Source: Bedellia somnulentella
Taxonomy: Eukaryota > Arthropoda > Insecta > Lepidoptera > Bedelliidae
DNA length: 64,000 nt
Assembly (NCBI GenBank): GCA_963576735.1
Contig: OY755177.1
Span: forward strand, 7,378,001 to 7,442,000
Direction: 5' to 3'
Positions 1-11,215 of this stretch are shown piece after piece. The notes beneath the pieces are model-generated. The model was not told where the DNA came from, did not search any database, and worked only from the letters and a program-made list of their open reading frames with translations. Within the stretch, counting starts at the first letter, position 1. Each line of letters begins with the position of its first letter. A program made the translations under genes and the position numbers.

Positions 1-344
1 TATAGCCGTGAGGATATATTTATGTATTTTGTATGTATGTATTTTGCTCAAAAAGACCCTGTAATAAAAGTAAATAATATGAAATAAGATTTAAAGTTTC
101 CTTAGTGTTTGATACATTAAGTTGAGTATTGTGCAAAATTTACTATAATTGGCCATATTAAATAAATGTTTGTTGCCTTGCTAGTTGTACTATAATTTGT
201 TTGGCAGAGGGCTAAGTAGTATAACGACGAATAAGTGCCCTTATTATAACTAAAATTTAAATTTACTTTAAAAATGTGTTCAAAAGATAATTAATATATA
301 AATATCTGATAAAACTATCTTTTTTGATCTTTTGGTCTTTATAG

Positions 345-590
345 GCATACATACATACATATACTCTCGGCGATAAATCCCGAGAAGGGGTAGCCAGAGC
401 CATGGAATTAGAAACTCCTCAGCCACCTTTGGAAAGTTAAGTGGGAAAAAGATAGTAAAGTAAAGGTTGTTGGTGATGGGTCTCCAACCGCATCGCCCAA
501 AAATCCCTTAAAAGTTCCAATACCGTTAGTCGCCTTTTACGTACACCCACCAGAAGAAATAGGGTAGTGCTTTTCTTAGCCGACACTGTT
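345..590 (-). repeat. SINE-like family A copy
   Basis: This is a copy of the commonest repeat in the window, about 240-260 bp and seen more than 20 times. Read with its tail 3' (minus strand here) it starts TGTGTAGTGTCGGCTTAGAA and ends in CTACCCCTTCTAGGGATTTA, then GCCGTGAGTATATG and a (TATG)n run. The constant start, microsatellite tail and lack of terminal inverted repeats fit a SINE-like retroposon. I see no convincing tRNA boxes in the head. Short ORFs crossing it, such as 437-628, are translations of the repeat and not genes. Confidence 0.8.
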
Positions 591-1184
591 TTGTTAACTA
601 TGATTCGGATGAAAAGGGCCAGAACCACAAGAGAGTATCCACATTCACTTTGTTGTTAGTATTTTAATATCATCCCAGCTGAAGTGTTTACTTTTTACAT
701 TTTAAAGTATTTCATTCAAATAAAAGTTATAAATCTATACCATTCACTAGGTCACATTTTTTTTCAATTCTTGCATATGCACATGTTTTTATGAGACATA
801 ATGTATTGCAGTGTGTATTTTCTGTTGTATGCACGTGTGTTTTTTGCTGTATCTCTGAATGCCTGTCCGAATGTTGAGTTATAATATTATGTCTTTGTAT
901 AATATTGTTATGCTGTTTTGTTAAGCTGCAAGGTTAGTTACATTCATTGATGTTTATTTTGTACGTTAAGTCATTAAAAATATATTACTAAATAAATCCA
1001 GATTGCATTGTATCCATTGATCTAATCTAAAGTCATGTACCATGCCATTTAAAGCTTTAAGTTAATATTCTACGATAAAAATACTTTAATGTTAAATGTG
1101 TAATAAATGAGTATAAAATCATATTTTGTATTATTTTTTGGAATTGAATGCACTCTTCTACAATTCAAAATGAAAAAAAAATAT
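591..1184. other. AT-rich intergenic DNA, nothing recognised
   Basis: This stretch is AT-rich with stops in all frames. I recognise no gene, RNA or repeat boundary here. The first 344 bases of the window are similarly featureless. Confidence 0.5.
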
Positions 1185-1890
1185 TTTATTACTTTTGCCC
1201 TGTATTTATAATCCACAAAAATAAAAGCTTAATTTGAATATATATCTATATAAAAATTGAAATAGTATTTTTTGTTAAGATTTTTTAACTTTTACTATCA
1301 ATGACGTCATAGATCTCAAAAACCACCTATTAAAATAAAAATGAGGCACAAAGTTTTAGAAACATGTTGTCGATTGCAAAACCATTCACGAATTTATAAT
1401 GTCAAATTATATTATCAAGATTTTAAATCAAATAAAGCTATGATTCACGTTATTTTTATAATGAACTGCAATAACGAACGTCTTTGAAAGAAGATTAAAG
1501 GAAAAACGCTAATACGGTTTTTACTGTAAATATAAAGATAATCATAGATTTATTTTATTACATACATACATATACTCACGGCTATAAATTCCTAAAAGGG
1601 GTAGCCAGAGCTGAGAAATTAGAAATTTCTCAGCCACTTTTGGAAGTTGAGTGGGGACAAGATGGTAGAATAAAGGTTGTTGGTGATGGGTCTCCAACCA
1701 CATCGCCCAAAAATCCCTTAAAAAGCCCCAATACCGTTAGTCGCCTCTCACGTACACCCACCGGAAGAAATGGGGTAGTGCTATTCTAAGCCGACACTAC
1801 ACAGCTATTTATTTTCAAAAAATATGGTTTAACAACATAATAACTCGAAATGGTTTTGAGATGAAAATGAGCAATTAATTTTCGGGATAT
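1185..1890. mobile_element. degenerate copy of MITE family M1, split by a SINE
   Basis: Segments on both sides of the SINE at 1560-1805 match the two good M1 copies (21749-22223 and 47053-47540) in order: a TCAATGACGTCAT block, a block around GATTGCAAAACCATTCACGA, and ACTCGAAATGGTTTTGAGA. The terminal CGGTATGCAAAG motifs are no longer recognisable, so the edges are approximate. This is an old M1 insertion later hit by family A. Confidence 0.6.
1560..1805 (-). repeat. SINE-like family A copy nested in MITE M1
   Basis: Full-length family A copy with a short CATA tail and the GCCGACACTACACAGC head. It interrupts the M1 sequence, which continues on both sides, so A was active after this M1 copy inserted. 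Confidence 0.8.
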
Positions 1891-2217
1891 GTTATCAATA
1901 GCAGATTTATTACACATATATTAAAATATGTTTTTATTTGTATAGCTACTTTAGATTTTATTGTTATTTACAACACCCAGTTATTTCACTCTATTAAAAT
2001 TATTCGAGAATTTCCGAATGTCGGAGAAAGCTGAAATTTCAAAAACGTCATAAAAACTTGTAACTTTTATCCCTCAACCCCATAATCTAGGGAGTTTGTG
2101 TGAGACCTGCAATTTTTGTCGTTGTTTTCAATGTGGGACTCAGAAACATTTTTCATTTCAAGTAAACTTTTAAAAGAACATAACTGATAAGAGTTGGGGT
2201 GAATTGATAGAATAACA

Positions 2218-2485
2218 AACATACATACATACGTACATACATATACGTATATACTCACGGCTATAAATCCCTTAACGGGATAGTGAGAGCTTAGGAATGA
2301 GAAATTCCTCAACCGCTTTTGGAAGTTGATTGGGGAAACGATGGTAATCATAAATGTTTTTGGTGACGGGTCTCCAACCACATCGCCCAAAAATCACTTA
2401 AAAAGCCCCTATACCCTTAGTCGCCTTTTACGATCACCCACGGGTAGAAATGGGGTAGTGTTATTCTAAGCCGACACTACACGAC
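2218..2485 (-). repeat. SINE-like family A copy
   Basis: Full-length copy with a (CATA)n run at 2218-2250 and a head ending in GCCGACACTACACG. The open frame 2067-2390 on the minus strand reads through this repeat and is not evidence of a gene. Confidence 0.8.
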
Positions 2486-2697
2486 AATAACAAGCATTAA
2501 GTTTATTGGCTTCATCTTCTTTAATGGTTGCCACAAACTAATTTCATTTTTATTCTGATCATAACGGGTTTATTAGAGTCCTAAATGCTCCGAGTTAATG
2601 AACAACCTAGCATTTTTTTGTTGCCGTACCTTTAACTAAAACGGTAAACCATTATATACAAGCAACCTTAAGGAAGAAAATAATAATTCACACATTG

Positions 2698-2845
2698 ACA
2701 CATGGCCGTGAATCCCACAAACGGGGAAGTACTAGAGCTTTAGTAGTAAAAGCTCTTCAGCCATTTTTGGAAGTTGGGTGGAGAAAACATTGTCAAATAC
2801 GGACAACTGGTGATGGAATAACAAAATCACCCAAAACTAATTTTC
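2698..2845 (-). repeat. degenerate SINE-like family A fragment
   Basis: Weak but colinear match to family A: GGCCGTGAATCCC, then CTCTTCAGCCATTTTTGGAA, then GGTGATGG and AAAATCACCCAAAA. It is truncated and diverged. The open frame 2695-2976 starts in it and is probably spurious. Confidence 0.55.
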
Positions 2846-3000
2846 TTAACATCTATTTATTTATTTTGTTGCTAAGCATTTATGCGCGAGTTAATCTGCG
2901 TTTATTTAACACCCATATAAGATATACGTCAAGAACATCCAAACGAAATAACATTAAAATTAAACTACTGAAGTGATGGTTAGTCACTGATATGTGTTAT

Positions 3001-3066
3001 GATTTGTATAGATAAGATGCCTACTCCAATGGGAAATATTGGCGTAAGTATATGTATGTATGTATA
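3001..3066 (+). repeat. family B 3' tail fragment
   Basis: This is a GATGCCTACTCCAATGGGAA block followed by ATTGGCGTAAGTATATG and (TATG)n. It matches the 3' end of the repeat family called B here, best seen at 35930-36018. Confidence 0.55.
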
Positions 3067-3169
3067 TCGGCAAGTCATTATCTTTTACCATTGTCATTAT
3101 CACAGATAATATAATACTATACTAGTACTATTGTACTTTTAAAACGGGTGAATTTACATGTGTGATATG

Positions 3170-3425
3170 TCCGTATACATACATACACACATATACTCAT
3201 GGCTATGAATCCCTAGACGGGTTAGCTAGAGCTAAGGAATTAGAAATTCCTCAGCCACTTTTGGAAAATTGCATGGGGAAAAGATGGTAAAATAAAGGTT
3301 GTTGGTGATGGGTCTTCAACCGCATCGCCCAAAAATCCCTTAATAGCCCCAATACCGTTAGTCACCTGTTACGTACACCCACCGGAAGAAATGGGGTGGT
3401 GCTATTCTAAGCCGACACTACACAG
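3170..3425 (-). repeat. SINE-like family A copy
   Basis: Full-length family A, with a tail of CATACATACACACATATACTC and head GCCGACACTACACAGC. Confidence 0.8.
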
Positions 3426-3740
3426 CATATATACTTATATATACTTATTATTACACTAGAGGTTACTTCAGAAATTCAACTATCATTAATTTTTAATTTT
3501 ATAAGTTGAAAACTAAATTGATAACATATAGCGCCATCTAACTGAAATATATGGAATGAGTTAAGAATTGCTACACAGCGCCTTCCTTTCAAAGAGTATT
3601 GTAATAAATAGGAATAAGAGTGGCAACTCCGTGGTTAAATGTGCATGTATGGAAGGTGGCGCGGCCCTAGTGATTATTCAACGAACTAATATTCAACCTA
3701 TACCTACATAGCTATACGAAAATAGATACATACCGCACGT

Positions 3741-3988
3741 TTAATACTACAGTGATCTATGTCAAAATTTTGATGAATTGAGTTACAATACTACACTACA
3801 CAGACCTTAAAAAGTATGCTCTACAACATATGAATACGAGACGATAAAGACCCAATTGAAATTTAACCTTTTTGTGTTAAGGGTACGGGTGTTTTCTCGT
3901 GCCTATGTTGTAGAGCATGCTTTTTAAGGTCTGTGTAGTATAGTAACTCAATTCATCAAAATTTTGACATAGGTCACTGTAGTATTAA
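3741..3988. mobile_element. foldback MITE with long inverted ends
   Basis: The 248-bp palindromic element has inverted arms of roughly 90 bp. The left arm begins TTAATACTACAGTGATCTAT and the right arm ends with the complement, AGGTCACTGTAGTATTAA. The arms include AGACCTTAAAAAGTATGCTC and its complement. The ends begin and finish with TTAA, the target of piggyBac-type elements, but whether TTAA is target duplication or part of the repeat cannot be told from one copy. There is no coding potential. Confidence 0.75.
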
Positions 3989-4172
3989 TCAGAAATTCCT
4001 CAGCCACTTTTGGAAAGTTGTGTGGGGAAAAGATGGTAAAATAAAGGTTGTTGGTGATGGGTCTCCAACCGCATCGCCCAAAAATTCCTTAAAAGCCCCC
4101 AATACCGTTAGTCGCCTCTTACGTATACCCACCAGAAGAAATGGGGTAGTGCTATTCTAAGCCGACACTACA
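3989..4172 (-). repeat. truncated SINE-like family A copy
   Basis: It starts abruptly at CAGAAATTCCTCAGCC next to the MITE and runs to the normal head, GCCGACACTACA. The hairpin and tail part is missing. The missing part is not found on the other side of the MITE, so this is not a simple insertion into A. Confidence 0.7.
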
Positions 4173-4210
4173 GCAAAGTAGATACATACATGATATTGAA
4201 CTCCTATAGA

Positions 4211-4430
4211 TATAGCTATAGTTTTAATACAGTACGAGAGCATAAGAATAAGTAAAGGTGTGCTTAATGCATTTGATTTTGAACCTTAACAAAAACTCAA
4301 TAAAGTAAATATTTGAATATTTATTTATTTTATTTTCTCTTTTATGGTACAATATTATAATTAAATGTATCAAAAACACCTGTCAATGGTATTCGACATG
4401 CTCTCGTACAGTATTAGAACTATAGCTATA
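4211..4430. mobile_element. short MITE with about 33-bp inverted ends
   Basis: The ends TATAGCTATAGTTTTAATAC ... (left) and the complement around CTCGTACAGTATTAGAACTA (right) form imperfect terminal inverted repeats. The inside is AT-rich and non-coding. I could not define a target duplication. Confidence 0.6.
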
Positions 4431-4526
4431 AATTAAACCGGCACTATGTATCTTTCCAGTTTCACTAAAACGATTGCCTATTTTAGGTAAATGACAATGG
4501 GACATAAATAAAGTATGCATTGTAAT

Positions 4527-5035
4527 TTATTTTTTTATTGACTTATGTGTATTAAAGTATATTTGAGCTGCCTGTTTTACAACATCATTACCTTCATATT
4601 TCAGTTTTCCATCTAATATTCTATTTACAGTTCGGCACCAACTGTAAATAATTATGTTAATAACGGAGTTCAGAAAACAAGCTTTTAATCTATCTCTGTG
4701 AATAGTACAGTCCATAAATGAAAAATCTATGAGCATTTCAGAGAATGCTATAATGCGATCTTTAATACATTTTGTATAACATTCGTTATTTAGGAAGGCG
4801 ATAGTCATTTTTTGTATTTCCTGGAAACAAGCTACAAGGTTATCCGACACGGATAGCACAGCCATTGTTTATTTCTTTCATATTCTCTTGCACGTGTGTA
4901 TCTATATTTTTCATTTGTTGAATTACCTAGTAGCTTGCTTTTACACTCTTTACATCCTCTGACAACTTTTTGCAGACATTTTGTCAAAGCCCAGTTAATT
5001 GGAAAAAAAGGGGACCAAATCACACTAAAATACAA
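4527..5035 (-). pseudogene. transposase C-terminal relic, P-element/THAP-like (tentative)
   Basis: Two overlapping minus-strand frames (5035-4832 and 4865-4527) read as one broken protein. The upstream piece has a CKECKSKLL zinc-like pair followed by YTRAREYERNKQWL. The downstream piece is helical and ends in a NIIIYSWCRTVNRIL motif and a basic tail before the stop at 4527. This order (C-x2-C, AREY, W-C-x-x-V-N-R-I-L) resembles from memory the C-terminus of P-element/THAP-type transposase-derived proteins of insects. No catalytic core is present and a frameshift separates the pieces. The family call is inference. A domesticated or unrelated gene fragment is possible. Confidence 0.4.
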
Positions 5036-5159
5036 AAGAATGAGATGGTCGGGAAATAAACACTTGTAAACAGTATATTATATTATAATACATAGTAATG
5101 GGTAAAAATTTATAAATAGGTAATTTTTATTTCGTGCTATCTAGTTTGTTAAAGATACG

Positions 5160-5383
5160 ATAGTACATACATACATACATATGCTTACGGCTTTAAATCC
5201 CTAGAAGGGGTAGTCAGAGCTAAGGAAATAGAAATTCCTCAGCCACTTTTGGAAGTTGTGTGGGGGAAAAGATGATGAAATAAAGGTTGTTGGTGATGGG
5301 TCTCCAACCGCATCGCCCAAAAACCCCTCAAAAGCCCCAAAACCGTTAGTCGCCTCTTACGCACACCCTACACTACACAGCAA
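5160..5383 (-). repeat. SINE-like family A copy
   Basis: Near full-length copy with the (CATA)n tail. The CACCGGAAGAAATGGGGTAG segment near the head is deleted. Confidence 0.75.
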
Positions 5384-5539
5384 ATTATGAATTATCACAT
5401 TATTATTCATAATTGAATTACATTACATTTATGAATAACTATTTGTAAAAGTTGAGGAAATAAACATATTTGTTTGGTGCAAGACTACTATGCCTTCGAC
5501 ACTTCACACTATCCACTTATTCACAAACATTTAAGAATA

Positions 5540-5790
5540 ACATACATACATACATAGTACATACATATACTCACGGCTATAAATCCCTTGAAGGGGTAGC
5601 CAGAGCTAAGGAAACAGAAATTCCTCAGCCACTTTTAGAAGTTGAGTAAGGAAAAGCCTAAAGTAAAGGATTTTGGTGAAGGTTAGGGTGAAAAATTTAT
5701 TAAAATCCCCACTAGCCTTAGTTACCTCTTACGGACGACCACGGGAAGAAATGAAATGGGATAGTGCTATTCTAAGCTGACACTGCACAC
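5540..5790 (-). repeat. SINE-like family A copy, older
   Basis: Tail (CATA)n at 5540-5570. The body is colinear with family A but has many substitutions, and the head reads AGCTGACACTGCAC. It lies only about 150 bp from the previous copy in the same orientation. Confidence 0.75.
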
Positions 5791-5951
5791 CAAAAAAAAC
5801 AAGTCTGTAAATTGTACTACGTTGCTAAAATCAAAGAATATAATTTACTAGTTCTTCATAATTATTGAATACTGCTTCTGAAGTATACAAATCCTTTGGT
5901 TATTTTGATTTTATTTTACTATATCCGCCTACTTTTTTTTCTTTATTTTGT

Positions 5952-5994
5952 ATCTTGAGTTGTTAATACGGACGAAGTCGCGGGTAAGAGCTAG
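5952..5994 (+). mobile_element. Helitron 3' terminus
   Basis: ATACGGACGAAGTCGCGGGT followed by AAGAGCTAG|T matches the typical lepidopteran Helitron end: a GC hairpin a few bases before CTAG, inserted before T. The two complete Helitrons at 48161-50515 end the same way. The matching 5' end of this copy was not found. Confidence 0.65.
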
Positions 5995-7024
5995 TACAAT
6001 ATAAAATACCTTTTGAGGGCAAATTTTATAATATTTCATTTTATCAATAAATATTTTCCAACTTTATATTTCTTGAACTTATCTCTACCTATTGATAATA
6101 ATTTTATAGCATACAGGAAAAAGTCGACTAATCGATACTCAGCTGAAAACAGAATATTCACAAGTTTACGGTTCAATCACGTTACTTTGGACTCCGTCAG
6201 CATTGAACGGAAAATCACACTTTTCACCAAACTTTTAAAACAGTAAATGCAACTTACTTCGTCTTGTTCCGCAATCTTCTTTATCTGTTACGTCTCCATA
6301 TATAATAATAGCTATATATTCTTATCATTTTTAACATTATTAATCGTTACCAACAACTTATACATCCACTAATCTCAATCTCACCTAAGCACCTCCAACA
6401 AGCAACTACAGAAATGTTTATTATTAAATAATTATTAAAATTAAAATCAAAGTTAATTCCAAAATAAGATTACCTTAATATTTGAAGTTAAATTTTTCAT
6501 ACAAAAACATAATCCTGAATTACTATATGTTTTTGATCGATAAACACGTTTCATTCTATCACTTGATTCTCGAGTTAAAAGAATAAGACATTTGCAGTAT
6601 TATAAGTAGTTGTGATTATTTAATTAAGTAATTAAAAACACGTGGAGTTTAATAAGAACAATGTAAGTCGTGTCACGTGCTAAACGACGTGGTAAATTTT
6701 ATTTTATTCGCTCTGTAGGCGTTACACGAGGTGACATAGTCACCCAGGGTATACCAACAGCTTTAGCTATTAGTCAATAGCATGCACAGCATGGTTATAC
6801 GGCATGACAATATAACGCTCTCAGAACATCCCAGTTTGTTATTTAGGAAAGTTATTTTACTATTTTGTACAGAACCAGTAATCTAAACGTGATTCTAGGG
6901 TGTTGGCTACATTACTACTTTTGAAGTAGTGACAAATTCACAACGATACAATATCTGTATTTTCATAATGAATATCCTTATATAAATTAAAAAAAAAGTG
7001 TTGCACGTAGATTTAGTATAGTAC
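5995..7024. other. intergenic DNA, no gene recognised
   Basis: AT-rich with no credible coding sequence. The open frame 6013-6246 shows no recognisable motif or codon structure. The block at 6660-6830 is less AT-rich than its surroundings and may be an unrecognised repeat. Confidence 0.5.
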
Positions 7025-7265
7025 CTATACTCGAACGTTCACGCCATAACGGGATGACAGAGGTACTAATACATCTGACATTCATGTTACCTGGTGCTTA
7101 GTTTACCTGCGTTTTGTATGGTCACTGGACAGAGAACTCAATATATAGGGGATAGGCGGCCTACCCGCCGTTTTAGTAAGGATGCACTGTCACATGACTA
7201 AGTACAACTCTAAGCCATGTGGTTTTCCTCCCCGTAAACAACCGTCACCCAATAAATTTATTCAT
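7025..7265 (-). repeat. tRNA-derived SINE family C, 3' part
   Basis: This matches the 3' two thirds of family C (reference copy 56705-57072): GAACGTTCACGCC, GACAGAGGTACTAATACATC, and the block ending near ATGTGGTTTTCCTCCCCGT. The tRNA-like head is absent. Confidence 0.65.
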
Positions 7266-7830
7266 TATAGGTACTAGGACTTCAATGCAAACTACGATAA
7301 AAATGAATTTAGCTGAGCGGGTTAGGTATGGGTTTTGCAACAAAATTTGAGTTTTTCGTGGATAAAATGATGGACCTCATGTGGGATTTCTTTCCTTATT
7401 TGATTAGTAAAGATCTTTCAAATTTGATTGTAATCGGTCGAGCCTTTTCCGAGGAGTTCGATCACAAAGAAGTGGCCTACCCGCGTATAAGAACTTTGCT
7501 CTACTTCGTCTCGCTTAGCTCAAATTAACAGAAAATACTGGAATACTTTAGCTTAGGTTGTAAAACAAAGTGTATCCAAGAGCAACCATTTAATGTAAAG
7601 TTAAATTTTGTTTAGATTTAAAGCCCCGGAAAAAAAGATTCTTATTTTATTCCTAACCGTGCTTTGTATAATACTTTTAGTTAGGCTTTAAGTTATTCGT
7701 AAGTTTTTAAACATTGATTACCAGTTAGCTCAAAAAGTCAAGAAACCAGGGCTGTAAAACTATTATAAAAAAAATACTCTCGGCCGCTCGACCGTAACTA
7801 GCGGGTACTTCTAATATTTAATCTGTGGAC
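7266..7830. other. no gene recognised; one small unsupported ORF
   Basis: The 66-codon open frame at 7328-7528 has no recognisable domain, and I saw no splice or promoter context that would support it. The remainder is non-coding. Confidence 0.4.
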
Positions 7831-7966
7831 TAGCGATGGGCCAACTCGGTTTTATTCTGACTCGATCTAACCGAGTCCGGTCGGTTTGACACACGTAACT
7901 CTGTTCGAACGATTTGGGCGCAAGGCAACAAAATCGCCCGATGTGTGATAATTTAACTCGAGTTGT

Positions 7967-9088
7967 ATGTTCGAAGATTGTGATGTCGGAGTACATCTGC
8001 ATACTAGAAAGGATGGAAAACTTTATAACATTAGCATCCTTCGATCCAAAAATAAGCGTCTGGATTTAATCGCCAGGGAAGTTCTGTATGCAGATGATAC
8101 TGCACTAGTCGCAAACTCGGAAAGCGAACTCCAGGAGCTGGTCACGCGATTCGGTCACGCTTATCGCTTGTTCTCCATGAACGTGAACACCAAGAAGACC
8201 GTGGTCATGGCGCAAGGCGTGAATCAAGCTCTTCACATTTCACTTGACGGTGCTGCACTTGATGTGGTAGAGCATTTCTGCTATCTCGGCTCTACAACAA
8301 CACAATCTCTGTCCAGCCAAAGAGATAGATACTCGGATTGGCAGGGCATCAACAGCATTCGGGAAGCTTTTTGCGCGCGAATGAGGAACTGTAAACTCAC
8401 CACGTACATCAAAATTCTTGTTTACCAGACCTGCGTTCTGAGCATATTGCTTTACGCGTCAGAAACTTGGAGTATATACGCGAAGCAAGAACGCAAACTC
8501 AACGCTTTCCACTTGAGCTGTCTGAGGACTATACTTGGAGTCACTTGGGAAGATAAAATGAGTAACGAGGTGGTACTGTCCAAAACGCGCTGTTGCAGCA
8601 TAACTGCCATGTTGAAGCAGAGAAGACTTCGTTGGCTGGGTCACGTACATCGCATAGACCCCGAGAGACTACCACGTCAAGTAATAATGGGCCAGATAGC
8701 GGACGTAAAGAGACCTGTTGGGCGCCCTACCCTAAGATTCAAAGACTCCTGTGAGCGAGATATGTGCAGTTTCAGTGCAGAAAAACGCGCTGAAATGAGA
8801 TCCGAATGGCACCATGACATCGAAGTGGGAACTGTCAAACATGATGAAGACTGGTTGAAAAATCTAAAGCAAAAAAGACTTCGTCGTGATCTCCCACCTC
8901 CTGCAAACTCTCGTTTCGTGCGCGACAAATGTGGCAAGAAATGCTGCCAGCCATAGGGCTCTACAGCCACCAACGGCGGTGGGGCAATCCCGTAACCCAT
9001 GAGCGCTGCAACAAACATCTGCAACAGATGCTGTGGCCAATGATGGTGTCGGGGATGCAAAGAGGAAAAAAAGGGAAGCGATTGTAAA
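7967..9088 (+). pseudogene. non-LTR retrotransposon reverse transcriptase, C-terminal half
   Basis: A 329-codon open frame encodes the C-terminal part of a LINE polymerase. The catalytic box LYADDTALVAN lies near residues 40-50, followed by NVNTKKTVVM, FCYLGSTTT, a thumb-like LLYASETWS near residue 165 and RRLRWLGHVHRID near residue 220. The endonuclease and the fingers are missing, so the element is 5'-truncated. Near the stop, a CGKKCCQP segment is followed in another frame by IGLYSHQRRW. Together these look like a C-terminal zinc knuckle whose end was lost to a frameshift at about 8945. The start shown is only the first ATG in the open frame, not a real start. The clade (RTE-like or other) is not assigned. 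Confidence 0.8.
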
Positions 9089-9204
9089 TTTAATAACACT
9101 AAAGCAAATTAGAATGCAGTTTTTAATGTTGATGTTTTATAAAACAATATTCGGTGAGCAAAATATCCATTTTGGGAATTAAAAAGATATATAAACTCAA
9201 TGTA

Positions 9205-9440
9205 ATGACATGATAGTCAAATGGGAATAACACCCGCCTGAAAACTCACAGACTTGAGTTCAAATCCCTAATCGTGCCTACAACAAATTGGCCTTTTCTA
9301 AAGTCATATATGCGGTTAATTTATCATGGTTGTTAACGGTGAGGGAAAAAATCCACATGGCCGAGTTGTACTTGGTCATGTGTATTCGTACGAAAACAGC
9401 GATAGGCCTGCTCCTATCATGTAAGTACACTGTCTTACAG
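9205..9440 (+). repeat. tRNA-derived SINE family C fragment with head
   Basis: A box-A-like TGATAGTCAAATGGG and box-B-like GAGTTCAAATCC are followed by the family C body (TTATCATGGTTGTTAACGGT, then GCGATAGGCCTG). It ends near TGTAAGTACACTGTCT, so the 3' tail is missing. Confidence 0.65.
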
Positions 9441-10141
9441 CTATTTTGGTGAGCATTGAAATAGTAGCTGTAATTTAATAACGATTTTGACTGACTGACA
9501 AGTAATTTTTGACGCTTAGACATAAATTTCTATATCTAATAATAGTTGTCCGCCCGTGGTTTTGCCCACGTGGTATCTATTTGTCCCGCAAAACCTCTTT
9601 TTATTGAAATCGGTTAAAATGTAGCATCATTGCCGCTGCCGCGTCAACTCGCCTAACGAACGAACTCGGTGACTCGAATAAACTCACTCTCATTTAAAAC
9701 GTCACTCCGTCATTTGCTCGTAACTCGACACCCTGTGTGGCCACCGCTACTGCTAGGTGATGTGGAAGAAAGGACAAGACAGGTTAGTTGCTATTTTATC
9801 AATAAAGTACTAATAAAAAAACAGTTTAAAATGGCAATGTTTCGAGTTGGCTCGATTGCGGTTTAACTCGACTTACTCGGTTTAAACTAATCGACTCGCC
9901 CATCGCTTGCCGTACGTGCACCTATCTATACCCTATATCGTCTGTGCCAATTACGTACTACAGATCCACAATCTTTTCTTGGCCGGTAAGGGCTGTCGCT
10001 GTCATCGATATTAGTATTGCCAGCAAATAAAAAATAACCATTATAAGGGAAATAATTTTACATCATACAGGCTAATTTATTTATGTTTTGAAATGTCTAA
10101 ATAAAACAATTTATATAATATTCATTTAATTAATAACTAGT

Positions 10142-10395
10142 TGCTGTGTAGTGTCGGCTTAAAATAGCACTACCCCATTTCTGCCGGTGGGTGTACGTAA
10201 GAGGCGAGTAACGGTATTGGGGCTTTTAAGAGGTTTTTGGGCGAAGCGGTTGGAGACCCATTAACAATAACCTTTATTTTACCATCTTAACCCCACTCAA
10301 CTTTCCGAAAGTGGCTGAGGAGTTCCTAGTTCCTTAGCTCGGGCTACCCCTTCTAGGGATTTACAGCCTTGAGTATATGTATATATGTATGTAAT
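10142..10395 (+). repeat. SINE-like family A copy
   Basis: Full-length in the plus orientation: head CTGTGTAGTGTCGGCTTAAA, tail GAGTATATGTATATATGTAT. Confidence 0.8.
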
Positions 10396-10849
10396 AGCTA
10401 TTATTGTAAGTAAACAAGTTCGTTTTAATGTAAGCTAATTATATTTATTTATTTTTGCCCTTGTCTGGTATGTCTACCCGAATGACTGTGTATCCTAAAT
10501 TTGATGATCTTACCTCCCAAATGTTGTCTGGAAGCTTTTAGCGATAACACTGCCAATTGTACTTTTCTGCAAGCTGTTTCATTATTTTATACTCAAGGAT
10601 TTGTTATTTGTGACACTCAGAGTTAATAAGTGGGTAACTACTTAAAATCATTTTTATAATCCTGTAAATTAGAGGCTTACCTTGTCGTGTACTGTCTTTT
10701 ACATTTCATATTCACACATAGATCCCCCAAAAAGGTGGCACAGAAAAAATAATTCTAAACATCAGATATCGTTTGGGTCATTCATTTTGCTGGGTCAGTG
10801 AATTTATGGGCACTTTTTTATTGCTGTTAACAACCTTGTTACATATAAC
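10396..10849. other. intergenic DNA, nothing recognised
   Basis: No coding frame and no repeat that I can identify. Confidence 0.45.
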
Positions 10850-11215
10850 ATAACATAACATAAACGTTTACGCCGAATATCCCCGAAAGGATTTGGCAGA
10901 GGTACTAATACTTCTGAACATCACGTGACTTTGTCACCTGGTGTTCAGAGTAACCACCCTTTGCATGAACAGTATACTCACGTGATAGGGGGCAGGACTA
11001 TCGCCGTTTTCCACGAATACACTGTCACACGACTAAGTACAACTCAGCCATGTGGGTTTCCTCACCGTTAACAACCGTGATAAATTAACCACACATATGA
11101 CTTTAGAAAAGACAAATTGGTGTAGGCCCGATTCGGAATTTGAAGACTAGTGAGTCGCTTGCACCTTAACCGATGTTCTACCCATTAAGCTATCACGTCG
11201 TATTTGCCTTGTCGT
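10850..11215 (-). repeat. tRNA-derived SINE family C, full length
   Basis: Minus-strand copy with a (TGTTA)n tail at 10850-10865, the hairpin CGAATATCCCCGAAAGGAT, the body, and a tRNA-like head at about 11140-11215 whose complement reads TGATAGCTTAATGGGTAGAA (box A). Box B is degenerate. Confidence 0.8.

Larger units (their letters stand above)
7831..9907. mobile_element. hAT-like non-autonomous shell containing a LINE fragment
   Basis: The ends read TAGCGATGGGC (left, 7831) and GCCCATCGCT (right, to 9907), as short inverted termini of the hAT type. The regions just inside both ends carry many ACTCG/CGAGT motifs (for example ACTCGGTTT and AACTCGACTTACTCGG), as subterminal transposase-binding repeats often do. 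I could not identify an 8-bp target duplication. The interior holds the reverse-transcriptase relic (7967-9088) and a SINE C fragment. The hAT label is inferred from the termini alone. Confidence 0.45.

Noticed and set aside
2067..2390. 107-codon minus-strand frame
   Set aside because: It is the translation of a family A repeat. The same peptide pieces recur at other copies (for example 32618-32803).
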